A stretch of DNA of 34,266 nt, taken from NCBI GenBank assembly GCA_021299455.1, contig JAJTGQ010000053.1, positions 1 to 34,266 on the forward strand, given 5' to 3'. Within the stretch, counting starts at the first letter, position 1; each line of letters opens with the position of its first letter. Of this stretch, positions 25,095 to 33,122 are shown in pieces. The stretch is from Flammeovirgaceae bacterium (GTDB lineage: Bacteria > Bacteroidota > Bacteroidia > Cytophagales > Cyclobacteriaceae). Made by a program: the position numbers and the translations under genes. The notes under the pieces were generated by a model. That model did no database searches, was not told where the DNA came from, and saw only the letters and a list, made by a program, of their open reading frames with translations.

Positions 25095-27044
25095 ATGCGC
25101 AACGTATCGCTTATTCTCTTTTTTTGTTCTGCTTCATTGTCGGCCATTGGGCAAGCGCAAAAAAAAACAAAGCCAGAAGTGCTTTTTACGGTGAATAAAA
25201 CGCCTATTCTATCGGATGAATTTATTTATCTCTATAGGAAAAATCATCAAAATAAACCTGAAGATTTCACCGAGGTAAAAATCAATGAGTACTTAAATCT
25301 ATTTATCATTTTCAAGCTAAAAGTTGCTGAGGCGAGAGCGTTGGGGATGGACACAACGGCTAAGTTTAGTAAAGAATTTAAGACCTACCGAGAAGACCTG
25401 AAGAAACCTTATCGCGCGGAGCCCGATGCACTCGAACGATTGACCAAAGAAGCCTATGATCATTTAACACAAGAAGTGAGAGCTTCTCATATCCTTATTA
25501 ACCTTAAGCCCGATGCATTTCCTTCCGACACACTGAATGCGTATGCGAAAATTGACATTATTAGAAAGCGAATTGATGCTGGCGAAGATTTTGAAAAGCT
25601 AGCTCGCGAACTTTCCGAAGACCCATCCGCTAAGTATAATGGTGGAGACCTCGGCTATTTTACCGCCATGCAAATGGTCTACCCCTTTGAGGAAGCCGCC
25701 TATAAAACCGACAAAGGCAAAATATCCAACATCGTGCGTACACGTTTTGGATATCACCTGCTGAAAGTGATTGATAAAAAACCAGCTCGCGGTGAAGTTG
25801 AAGTAGCACACATTCTTTTGAGAAACGAAACGGCAGATGACACCAAAACAAAAAACAAAGCCTTTGAAATTTTTGATCAGTTGAAGGCTGGTAGGCCATG
25901 GGATGAGCTCTGCAAAGAGAATTCGCAAGATACAAACACAAAAGATACCGGTGGAAAACTAAGGGCTTTTGGCGTAGGCGCATTGGCTTCCGTACCTGAA
26001 TTTGAAAGTACAGCCTTTGCACTCGTTAAACCAGGAGACATCTCAGATCCGTTTAAATCTTCGATCGGTTGGCACATCATCCGTTTAGACAAGAAAATAC
26101 CGCTTCCGCCTTATGCTGAAATGGCAGAAGCACTAAAAAGAAAAGTAGCACGCGATGAGCGTTTGCAGATTTCGCAGCAGGCACTGGCGACCAAGAGAAG
26201 AAAGGATTTTGGCTTTACGGAGGCGGCAGAAAATAAGAAATTCATTTTTGATTTGGCTGACTCGATGCTGACAAAAGGAAAATGGACGTACAAAGGGGAA
26301 ACCGCATCCCTAGCAAAACCGATTTTCAAAATTCAAATCAAGAATGTTTCGGTCGGTGATTTTGTGAACCATATAAAAACCAATCAAGCTCCATCTTCTA
26401 TGATTCCGGCCGCTTACATCAACCAACTCTACAACTTTTTTGTTGACGAGGTCATCACAGAAGAAGAAGAAGCGAAGCTTATCAAAGAAAAACCCGAGTT
26501 TAAAAATCTTTTAACGGAATACCGAGAAGGTATACTGTTTTTTGAAATCATGGAAAAAGAAATCTGGAACAAAGCGTCCCAAGACACTTCAGGACAACGT
26601 GCCTTTTATGAAAAAAACAAAACAAAATACTTTGGCGGAAACCGCGTGGAAGCACGCATTTTTTCAACTCCCGATAAAAATCTAATCACCGATTTCAAAA
26701 AGAAAATCGAGAAAGGGGACACCATTCAAAATGCCGATATCAAAAAATTCAAATCCGTACAGGGATTTCGGAGTTATGAAAAAGGCGAAAGCAAAATCAT
26801 CGATAACGTTACTTGGTCGTCCGGATTACATGAAACAGAAACAGATAAGACATTCCACTTAGTAGAAATAAATAGGCTTGTGGCGCCAGGTATCAAGAGC
26901 TTTGAAGAAGCGCGTGCAAGCATTATTTCAGACTTTCAAAACCAATTAGAGCAAAACTGGATAGCTTTGTTAAGAAAAAAATATCCGGTGGAAGTAAATC
27001 AAAAGGTGAAAAAGAGCGTTTTAACAGCACTTGTTAAAAAATGA
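25095..27044 (+). CDS. SurA-like periplasmic peptidyl-prolyl isomerase, two parvulin domains
   Basis: A 649-residue exported precursor. The signal peptide starts MRNVSLILFFCSASLSAIGQAQ. A helical chaperone-like region (about 25-120) precedes two parvulin domains: about 125-235 (VRASHILI with His132, then NGGDLGYFTAMQMVYPFE) and about 236-345 (VEVAHILL with His239, then GGKLRAFGVGA). The C-terminal 300 residues are helix-rich. Relatives escort unfolded outer-membrane proteins. I use the ATG at 25095 because a -7 box sits just before it and the upstream 42 codons overlap the RsbW-like gene. The stop overlaps the next gene by 4 bases. Confidence 0.9.
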   Translation: MRNVSLILFFCSASLSAIGQAQKKTKPEVLFTVNKTPILSDEFIYLYRKNHQNKPEDFTEVKINEYLNLFIIFKLKVAEARALGMDTTAKFSKEFKTYREDLKKPYRAEPDALERLTKEAYDHLTQEVRASHILINLKPDAFPSDTLNAYAKIDIIRKRIDAGEDFEKLARELSEDPSAKYNGGDLGYFTAMQMVYPFEEAAYKTDKGKISNIVRTRFGYHLLKVIDKKPARGEVEVAHILLRNETADDTKTKNKAFEIFDQLKAGRPWDELCKENSQDTNTKDTGGKLRAFGVGALASVPEFESTAFALVKPGDISDPFKSSIGWHIIRLDKKIPLPPYAEMAEALKRKVARDERLQISQQALATKRRKDFGFTEAAENKKFIFDLADSMLTKGKWTYKGETASLAKPIFKIQIKNVSVGDFVNHIKTNQAPSSMIPAAYINQLYNFFVDEVITEEEEAKLIKEKPEFKNLLTEYREGILFFEIMEKEIWNKASQDTSGQRAFYEKNKTKYFGGNRVEARIFSTPDKNLITDFKKKIEKGDTIQNADIKKFKSVQGFRSYEKGESKIIDNVTWSSGLHETETDKTFHLVEINRLVAPGIKSFEEARASIISDFQNQLEQNWIALLRKKYPVEVNQKVKKSVLTALVKK

Positions 27045-27931
27045 AGATCCATCGCCTGCAAACGGTCACTTTTTGCTGCTTTCTGGGGATGCTCGCCTCT
27101 TCGTGCGATTTGATTCAAATTAAAAGAGGAAAAAAAGGTTCTGACGAATCAAGAAAGCCAGTTGCTCGAGTGAATCAGTCCTTTTTGTACCTGGACGAAT
27201 TGAAAGGCATTGTACCCAAAGATGCTACGGCAGCTGACAGTGCCGCCAGAATCTCCTCGTACGTGACCAGTTGGATCCGCAAAAAACTGCTCTTAAATGA
27301 GGCGGCAAAAAACATCGACATCAATGAAGCCGAAGTAGAACGGAGGGTGGAGGAATATCGATACAGCCTTATTGGCTACGAATTCCAAAATTTCTACATC
27401 AAAAAAAACCTAAACGATTCAGTGTCTTCCACTGAGATTGCCGCTTATTACAAAACTCATCTTGATAACTTCGTTTTGAAACAAAACATTGTGCAGGGCA
27501 CTTATATAAAAGTTCCAAAAACGGCACCGCGCATTCAGCGGATTAAACCGCTCGTTTTTTCAAACAAGCCCAAGGAAATGGAGGAATTAAAATCCTATTG
27601 CCTCAGTTTTTCTGCCGAGTATCAATTACCCGATTCATCCTGGATCGAACTTGATAAACTTGTGGCAAACTCTCCGATGGCGACCATTCCTGATAAAATT
27701 CAATTTTTGCGCAACTATCGCTATTACGAAACAAACGACCAGGATTTCCTTTATTTCCTGAAAGTTGATGCCTTTAAAATTGTAGACAATGTATCGCCTG
27801 TTGAATTCGTAGAGAGCGAGATCAAAAACATTATTTTAAACAAAAGAAAAGTAGAACTTGCCAAAAAATTGGAGGACGAGGTATATGAAAATGGTGTTAA
27901 ACGAAAGGAATTTGAGGTTTTTAATCCTTAA
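27041..27931 (+). CDS. SurA N-terminal-like lipoprotein without a recognisable PPIase domain
   Basis: A 296-residue precursor starting in an ATGA overlap with the preceding foldase gene. The N-terminus has a lipoprotein-type signal ending LASSC (Cys22). The sequence resembles SurA/PpiC chaperone segments: VARVNQSFLYLDELKGIVPK, a helical WIRKKLLLNEAAKN region, and SSTEIAAYYKTHLDNFVLK. The parvulin signatures seen in both neighbours (HILL and the GG(D/E)(L/M)G loop) are missing. It may be a membrane-anchored chaperone working with its neighbours; this is inferred from position. Confidence 0.78.
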   Translation: MKIHRLQTVTFCCFLGMLASSCDLIQIKRGKKGSDESRKPVARVNQSFLYLDELKGIVPKDATAADSAARISSYVTSWIRKKLLLNEAAKNIDINEAEVERRVEEYRYSLIGYEFQNFYIKKNLNDSVSSTEIAAYYKTHLDNFVLKQNIVQGTYIKVPKTAPRIQRIKPLVFSNKPKEMEELKSYCLSFSAEYQLPDSSWIELDKLVANSPMATIPDKIQFLRNYRYYETNDQDFLYFLKVDAFKIVDNVSPVEFVESEIKNIILNKRKVELAKKLEDEVYENGVKRKEFEVFNP

Positions 27932-29249
27932 CCTATTCTTTCTGGCTGTCAGTCTGCAACTTTTCGCGCAGGAAAAGGAGAAAACAGGCTTCGTGGTGGA
28001 TAAAATCATCGCCAAGGTTGACAACTATATTGTAATCAAATCTGAGTTGGAGTCCGCTTATCAGGGGTACCTCGCAGAGGGCAATCAACAATCAGAGCAG
28101 GCAAAATGTCAACTTTTCAACCGATTAATCATGAATAAGCTGATGGTAGCCAAAGCAGCCATTGACTCTGTATTGGTTACCGACTTCGAAGTTGATCAAA
28201 ATACCAGTCAGCGTATGAATGCAATTCTACAAAACTCAGGTAACTCACCTGAGGAGCTCGAACGCAGATACGGTAAAAGTCTTGAACAAATCAGGGTAGA
28301 ACTAAGAGACCAAATTCGCGAACAACTTTTGGCGCGTGAAATGACGGGGCGCATTACAAAAGACTTAAAAATAACGCCCGCAGAAGTAAAACGGTTTTAT
28401 AATAAGATACCTCAAGACAGCTTGCCATTCTACTCATCAGATGTAGAAATCGGCCAGATTGTAAAAGTGGCAAAGATCAGTGATGCCCAGAAAGAGGAAT
28501 CGAAATCGAGGTTGAGAGAGCTTCGTGAGCGCATTTTAAACGGAGAAGATTTCAATGCGTTGGCACAAAAATATTCGGAAGATCCTTCAGCGCGATCCAA
28601 TGGTGGGGAAATGGGTTTTGTTGGTCGTGGAGCAATGGTGCCTCAGTTTGAGGCAATGGGCTTTAAGCTGCGCAAAGGAGAAATTTCTCAACCCTTTGAA
28701 TCACCCTTTGGTATACACATTATGCAATTGATTGACAGACGAGGAAATGAATACAATTCCCGTCATATTCTCCTGCTTGGCAATCCTTCAGACGAAGACA
28801 TCAAAAAAGCAGAAAAATATCTCGATAGCCTGAGGCGAAAAATTGTAAAAGACAGCATCAAATTTGAATATGCTGCAAAAGAATACTCGGATGATACGCC
28901 CACTAAGGGGCGAGGTGGCTTTTTCACAGATGGAGACGGTGGCCTTCATGTCTCACTTCGCGAAATTGATCCAGTGGTTTACCTCGCCATCGACACCATG
29001 AAAGTGGGCTCTATTTCAAAACCACTCACCTATCGTACTGAAGAAGGAAAAGAGGCGGCTCGCATACTTTATTATAAAGCAAAACTCCCCCCGCACCAGG
29101 CAAATCTAAAAGATGATTGGCATCGGATTCAATCGGCCGCACTGGCTGAAAAGAAAGATAAAATAATCGAAAAGTGGTTTGTAAAATCCAGGCAAGATGT
29201 TTTTATCAACATTGATCCGGCCTATAACTATTGTAAAATCTTAGAGTAG
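27885..29249 (+). CDS. SurA-like periplasmic peptidyl-prolyl isomerase, third of the cluster
   Basis: A 454-residue exported precursor with a signal segment LRFLILNLFFLAVSLQLFAQ. SurA N-terminal features follow (VDKIIAKVDNYIVIKSELES). Two parvulin domains lie at about 183-285 (NGGEMGFVGRGAMVPQFE) and about 287-390 (SRHILLLG, then GRGGFFTDGDGG). I chose the ATG at 27885 because GGAGG at 27871-27875 is a good ribosome-binding site; the ATG at 27891 is also possible. The TTG at 27858 is unlikely. The start overlaps the preceding lipoprotein gene by 47 bases. Confidence 0.9.
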   Translation: MKMVLNERNLRFLILNLFFLAVSLQLFAQEKEKTGFVVDKIIAKVDNYIVIKSELESAYQGYLAEGNQQSEQAKCQLFNRLIMNKLMVAKAAIDSVLVTDFEVDQNTSQRMNAILQNSGNSPEELERRYGKSLEQIRVELRDQIREQLLAREMTGRITKDLKITPAEVKRFYNKIPQDSLPFYSSDVEIGQIVKVAKISDAQKEESKSRLRELRERILNGEDFNALAQKYSEDPSARSNGGEMGFVGRGAMVPQFEAMGFKLRKGEISQPFESPFGIHIMQLIDRRGNEYNSRHILLLGNPSDEDIKKAEKYLDSLRRKIVKDSIKFEYAAKEYSDDTPTKGRGGFFTDGDGGLHVSLREIDPVVYLAIDTMKVGSISKPLTYRTEEGKEAARILYYKAKLPPHQANLKDDWHRIQSAALAEKKDKIIEKWFVKSRQDVFINIDPAYNYCKILE

Positions 29250-29257
29250 CAAAAAAA

Positions 29258-29407
29258 GTAGGCAGTGCGTAAGAGCAATAGGCAATGGTGACGTTGACAA
29301 TTTACAAATAGGCAATTGACAAAGCCTCTGATAACCCATGGAATATTTGCTTTCTATAAACAGTAAATAAGTGTCTAAGCAAAATTCTGACTTTCATATT
29401 CTGACTT
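29258..29407. repeat. Degenerate minisatellite fragments between the foldase operon and the MoxR gene
   Basis: AATAGGCAAT occurs at 29277-29286 and 29307-29316; a variant GTAGGCAGT lies at 29258-29266; TTGACAA occurs at 29294-29300 and 29316-29322; ATTCTGACTT occurs at 29384-29393 and 29398-29407. These units resemble the low-complexity intergenic minisatellites common in Bacteroidota. The copies here are few and scattered, so this looks like a decayed array. The rest of the 187-base gap shows no gene. Confidence 0.5.
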
Positions 29408-29436
29408 CTTTTTAAATCGAGACTAAATAAAGAAAA

Positions 29437-30405
29437 ATGGCAAAACAGTTTACCAATGACGTTGAAGCAGCCGATGCGCTAGCTCAAACGTATTTAAATC
29501 TCAAAAAAGAGATTGCCAAAATAGTAGTTGGGCAAGATGACGTTGTTCGTTTGATATTAACAGGCATTTTTTGTCAAGGACATTCGCTACTGATCGGAGT
29601 TCCCGGATTGGCGAAAACGTTACTCGTTCAAACCATTTCCACTTCGCTTGATCTGCAGTTTAAACGCATTCAATTTACACCGGATCTAATGCCTTCAGAT
29701 ATTGTAGGGGCGGAAACAATGGATAAAGAACGAAACTTTCAATTTGTGAAAGGGCCCATTTTTGCCAACATTATTTTGGCGGATGAAATCAACCGCACAC
29801 CACCAAAAACCCAAGCTGCGTTGTTGGAATCAATGCAGGAATATGCGGTAACCATCGCGGGAAGCAATTATCCCTTGCCGAGACCTTTCTTCGTGTTGGC
29901 TACACAAAATCCAATCGAACAAGAGGGAACCTATCCATTGCCTGAGGCACAACTGGATCGCTTTATGTTTAACATCTTCTTAGACTATCCAACTTACCAA
30001 CAAGAAATAAGTATTGTAAAAAATACAACTGCTGATGTTACTCAACAAGTTTCTAAAACGCTAAACGCGGAAGAGATTACTGCCTTTCAGCACTTAGTTC
30101 GAAGAGTGCCCATTGCTGATAATGTAGTGGAGTATGCCGTCAAGCTGGTGCATTCCTCCAGACCTGGACAAAATGGCTCAGCCATTGCAACTGACTTACT
30201 AGAGTGGGGTGCTGGGCCAAGAGCTTCACAGTTTTTAGTATTAGGCGCCAAATGCAATGCGTTGATCAATGGCAAGTATTCACCCGATATTGAAGATGTG
30301 CAGGCTGTTGCTAAGCCCGTTTTGCGTCACCGGCTGGTAAGAAACTTCAAAGCCGAAGCGGAGGGAATTACGGTGGATGGAATCATTGAGAAGCTGATGG
30401 CTTAG
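29437..30405 (+). CDS. MoxR-family AAA+ ATPase
   Basis: A 322-residue AAA+ protein. Walker A is GVPGLAKT (54-61), Walker B IILADEINR (112-120) and sensor 1 ATQNP (155-159), followed by EGTYPLPEAQLDRFMF. MoxR ATPases act as chaperones, often for VWA-domain partners, and usually lie beside DUF58/VWA genes; no such partner is downstream here. The 3' end overlaps the convergent thioesterase gene by 23 bases. An A-rich leader AAATAAAGAAAA precedes the ATG. Confidence 0.93.
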   Translation: MAKQFTNDVEAADALAQTYLNLKKEIAKIVVGQDDVVRLILTGIFCQGHSLLIGVPGLAKTLLVQTISTSLDLQFKRIQFTPDLMPSDIVGAETMDKERNFQFVKGPIFANIILADEINRTPPKTQAALLESMQEYAVTIAGSNYPLPRPFFVLATQNPIEQEGTYPLPEAQLDRFMFNIFLDYPTYQQEISIVKNTTADVTQQVSKTLNAEEITAFQHLVRRVPIADNVVEYAVKLVHSSRPGQNGSAIATDLLEWGAGPRASQFLVLGAKCNALINGKYSPDIEDVQAVAKPVLRHRLVRNFKAEAEGITVDGIIEKLMA

Positions 30406-30844
30406 TCGGTTGCCAGGTAAAGTCAACTGACCGAGGAAAATCCATAAACACTTTTTGAATAAACTCATTTGGGTAGGCCAACTTTCGCTTGGTCATATCA
30501 ATCCAGGCGCCATCCATGTTTAAGATAGCCGCCAGTTGGCGATCTTCTTTATAGATATGATGTCGAATACTCCACCTGGAAAAATCAGCTGTTGCTTTTG
30601 TCACCACTAAATCAACTAACACCTTGTCCTCAAATTTTATCTCTCGCTTAAAGAGGGCTTCTTCCCGAAATAGAATGGGGCCGATGCGCAATTCTTCAAA
30701 TTTCAAATTGGTTAAACCGTGCTTCGAAAAACAGGCGATACGTGTTGTGGCTCCATAGTCGTAATAAGCCGAGTGGCGCAAGTGCCTGTTTTGATCTATG
30801 TCAGACCAGCGCACTTGAATGGGTATCTCAAAATTTTTCATCAT
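30383..30844 (-). CDS. 4HBT hotdog-fold thioesterase
   Basis: A 153-residue protein with the hotdog signature VRWSDIDQNRHLRHSAYYDY (catalytic Asp within WSDID), followed by the usual beta-sheet EDKVLVDLVVTKATADFSRW. It probably hydrolyses an acyl-CoA; substrate unknown. I chose the ATG at 30842-30844, with another at 30841 in frame; the upstream TTG at 30868 would add eight residues with no support. The stop codon lies inside the 3' end of the MoxR gene. Confidence 0.85.
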   Translation of the reverse strand: MMKNFEIPIQVRWSDIDQNRHLRHSAYYDYGATTRIACFSKHGLTNLKFEELRIGPILFREEALFKREIKFEDKVLVDLVVTKATADFSRWSIRHHIYKEDRQLAAILNMDGAWIDMTKRKLAYPNEFIQKVFMDFPRSVDFTWQPTKPSASQ

Positions 30845-30917
30845 TCGCTCTAAAAATAAAATCGCCAATCTATCAATTCAAAAAAACCGTTGATACGATA
30901 GCTTCGATCCTAATCAA

Positions 30918-31400
30918 TTAAAATGTTTTATCCAAGAAGCAAACTTCGCTAATCTTCTTGTTGGTTATCGTGTAGATTGCTACAGTTTCATTTATCCAAT
31001 TGTCTTTGTAACCAGTGATCCGTTCATAGTCAATAATTTTATTGCCAAAAACTATCCGTTTGACAATTTCACATTTCAACAGCGGAGTTGCATTAAAAGA
31101 CCGTTCGTATCTCTCTCTCATTTTTTGTTTTCCTACGTAGTTAAGGGTATTTGGATAGGAAAAAACCCTTACGCTGTCACTATACGATTCTAAGAATCCA
31201 TTCACATCCTTATTGTTCCATGCTATCAATTGATCATTGGCCAATTGTTCCCCTATTCTTTCTGTTTCTTTAATCTTCGTATCTACTTCTTTGATCTTAG
31301 CGGCTATTTCTTCCTTTGTCTGTGAAAACCCGATATGTGAAAGAACAAAGAAAAATAGAAAAAGTAGTAAGTGAGTGAAAATTAAGTGTTGCATTTTCAT
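30918..31400 (-). CDS. Secreted NTF2/SnoaL-like (DUF4440-type) protein
   Basis: A 160-residue precursor with a signal peptide ending SHIGFSQ (about residue 27). After a charged coiled-coil-like helix (EEIAAKIKEVDTKIKETERI), the sequence has an NTF2-like fold: AWNNKDVNGFLESYSDSVRV, GKQKMRERYERSF and the closing strands YKDNWINETVAIYTITNKKI. Members bind small ligands or have varied enzyme roles; function here is unknown. A -7-like TAGTTTTG (complement of 31428-31435) lies 28 bases upstream. Confidence 0.75.
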   Translation of the reverse strand: MKMQHLIFTHLLLFLFFFVLSHIGFSQTKEEIAAKIKEVDTKIKETERIGEQLANDQLIAWNNKDVNGFLESYSDSVRVFSYPNTLNYVGKQKMRERYERSFNATPLLKCEIVKRIVFGNKIIDYERITGYKDNWINETVAIYTITNKKISEVCFLDKTF

Positions 31401-31427
31401 AACGATTCATTTTTTGTGATACAAATT

Positions 31428-31435
31428 CAAAACTA
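31428..31435 (-). promoter_or_regulatory. -7 box (TAGTTTTG) for the NTF2-like gene
   Basis: CAAAACTA on the plus strand reads TAGTTTTG on the minus strand, an exact TAnnTTTG match about 28 bases before the ATG, giving a leader near 20 bases. The -33 side is unclear. Confidence 0.35.
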
Positions 31436-31462
31436 GTAAAATTTCAAATCTAGTAGCTAGAC

Positions 31463-32131
31463 TTAATTGATTAGTTCTCTAACAACGGATAGCGATTTCA
31501 ACTCACCAAAGTTTTCAACATGAGAGGCGTAAAAGCGAAGCAAAACATCCAGTATATTTCTTCGCTGAACCTGATTCATCTGTATTGCAAAACCAAAGTC
31601 AGCTGTAAGAAGGTCTTCAAGGATCTTTTCTTCTTTATCGTCAGCAAAAAAAGGTGTTAAGATTTCTTCGGGTTGGTGAACGCCAAAGCCCAAATGGCGG
31701 CTCAACTTAATCAAGAACAGCAAATGAAAATTTTCAATGTTTTGCCTAAGACCATCCAATGAAATAAACGCGTGAAATAAAAACTGCCCCAACTCCTGGG
31801 TATGCGATTGTTCCTTCACAGCACGATTGATTACTTCGGTCAAGAAAAGAGCAATGGTTGATTTTTTGAAGTCTGTTGTCAGTGTTTGGTAGGGATGAAA
31901 ACACTTTACTTCTTTTATCCGCAAAATAGTAGCGTTTTCTTTATGGTACACCACCATCTCTAATAAAGTAAGGGGTTGATATAAAGCAATTTTGCCTTTC
32001 CCAGTTTTGCTGCGCGCGCTGTTAACGATGTAGGTCTGCAAACCAAAATGCTCGGTGAATATCGTAACGATAATGGATGACTCGGCATATTTGGTAAATC
32101 GAAAAACGATACCGCGCGTTTTGTGAAGCAT
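31463..32131 (-). CDS. recO: DNA repair protein RecO
   Basis: RecO loads RecA onto SSB-coated single-stranded DNA with RecR in gap repair. The 222-residue protein opens with an OB-fold N-terminus (MLHKTRGIVFRFTKYAESS, then IVTIFTEHFGLQTYIVNSAR) and continues with the helical RecO C-domain (SKTGKGKIALYQPL, HLLFLIKLSRHLGFGV). No Cys4 zinc site is present. The start lies 3 bases after the tdk stop, so the two genes form an operon. Confidence 0.93.
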   Translation of the reverse strand: MLHKTRGIVFRFTKYAESSIIVTIFTEHFGLQTYIVNSARSKTGKGKIALYQPLTLLEMVVYHKENATILRIKEVKCFHPYQTLTTDFKKSTIALFLTEVINRAVKEQSHTQELGQFLFHAFISLDGLRQNIENFHLLFLIKLSRHLGFGVHQPEEILTPFFADDKEEKILEDLLTADFGFAIQMNQVQRRNILDVLLRFYASHVENFGELKSLSVVRELIN

Positions 32132-32134
32132 GAT

Positions 32135-32722
32135 CTATTTCTTCGACCCCTCGACAAAGGCCTTCCTGCTGCGCGCTTCGTACTTGTCCTTTTCACCTAA
32201 AAGTACCTGCGACTTGTTTTCTGCCAGCCGAAAGGAGAAAGAAGCAAGCTCTCCGGTTTGCGCACAGATGGCATGGACTTTTGTCACAAACTCAGCGACT
32301 GCCAATAGATTAGGCATGGGGCCAAACGGTTTCCCTTCATAGTCCATGTCTAACCCGGCCACAATTACCCTCTTGCCGCCATTGGCCAGCGTATTACAAA
32401 CATCTACGATTGCATCGTCAAAAAACTGAGCCTCATCTATCCCTACCACATCGCAATCACCCGCCAATAATAAAATATCTCCTGCAAAATTTACCGGGGT
32501 AGACCGAATTTCACGCTCGCTATGTGAAACTATCTTTTGTTCGTCATAGCGTTTGTCTATGGCGGGCTTGAATATTTCAACCTTTTGCTTGGCAATCAGT
32601 GCCCGATTGAGCCTTCGAATCAGCTCTTCGGTCTTACCAGAGAACATGCAACCACTGATGACCTCTATCCAACCATTTTTATCGGGTTGGCTGTTCCTAC
32701 CAATATGGGGTTCAACAAACAT
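32135..32722 (-). CDS. tdk: Thymidine kinase (TK1-like)
   Basis: This salvage enzyme phosphorylates thymidine with ATP. The 195-residue protein has Walker A SGCMFSGKT (23-31), a Walker B-like GIDEAQFF (94-101) with catalytic Glu97, and the thymidine-binding lasso (KVHAICAQTGELASFSFR). The usual structural zinc site of TK1 enzymes, four Cys in two CxxC-like pairs, is mostly absent: Cys153 is followed by Thr156, and the C-terminal pair is replaced by Ser185 and Ala188 in YEARSRKAF. The catalytic core is intact. Start: ATG at 32720-32722; recO follows by 3 bases. Confidence 0.95.
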   Translation of the reverse strand: MFVEPHIGRNSQPDKNGWIEVISGCMFSGKTEELIRRLNRALIAKQKVEIFKPAIDKRYDEQKIVSHSEREIRSTPVNFAGDILLLAGDCDVVGIDEAQFFDDAIVDVCNTLANGGKRVIVAGLDMDYEGKPFGPMPNLLAVAEFVTKVHAICAQTGELASFSFRLAENKSQVLLGEKDKYEARSRKAFVEGSKK

Positions 32723-32769
32723 ATCGCAAGGTAAAAAATAGGATGAAAGAATAAGTAATCAAGTCAACC

Positions 32770-33093
32770 CTATTGCCCATAGACTACGTGTGGCAGTTTA
32801 CCCTCTTCGGGCACACGTATTACGATATCGCCTACTAACTTTGACTGGCAAGCCAGTCGTTCTCCACGCATAAGGGCTCCTTCGCGCTGATATTTCCGCT
32901 CTGCTGCTGTAGGTTGACTCAAATTCTCACCACCTTTTTTTACAATCATCTTGCAGGTGGTACAGCGACCTTTTCCTCCACAAGCGTGCATCCAGTCAAT
33001 AAAATGGGTGTGCAAAATGGCCATTACTGACTTTGAAACATCATTGGTAACAACTTCTTTCACACCAAGGTTTTCTATTACTATCTTTACCAT
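32770..33093 (-). CDS. 2Fe-2S ferredoxin
   Basis: A 107-residue adrenodoxin-type ferredoxin. The cluster ligands follow the C-x5-C-x2-C-...-C pattern: Cys38, Cys44 and Cys47 in ACGGKGRCTTC, and Cys82 in ERLACQSKL. It carries single electrons; its reductase and acceptor are unknown. The gene is divergent from the uncharacterised gene at 33122 with only 28 bases between starts. A -7 box TAGATTTG (complement of 33115-33122) lies in that gap. Confidence 0.92.
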   Translation of the reverse strand: MVKIVIENLGVKEVVTNDVSKSVMAILHTHFIDWMHACGGKGRCTTCKMIVKKGGENLSQPTAAERKYQREGALMRGERLACQSKLVGDIVIRVPEEGKLPHVVYGQ

Positions 33094-33114
33094 TCGTACG
33101 CTTTGACCCTTCTA

Positions 33115-33122
33115 CAAATCTA
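33115..33122 (-). promoter_or_regulatory. -7 box (TAGATTTG) for the ferredoxin gene
   Basis: CAAATCTA on the plus strand reads TAGATTTG on the minus strand, an exact TAnnTTTG match 22 bases before the ferredoxin ATG. It overlaps the start codon of the divergent gene, so expression of the two genes may interfere. Confidence 0.35.
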
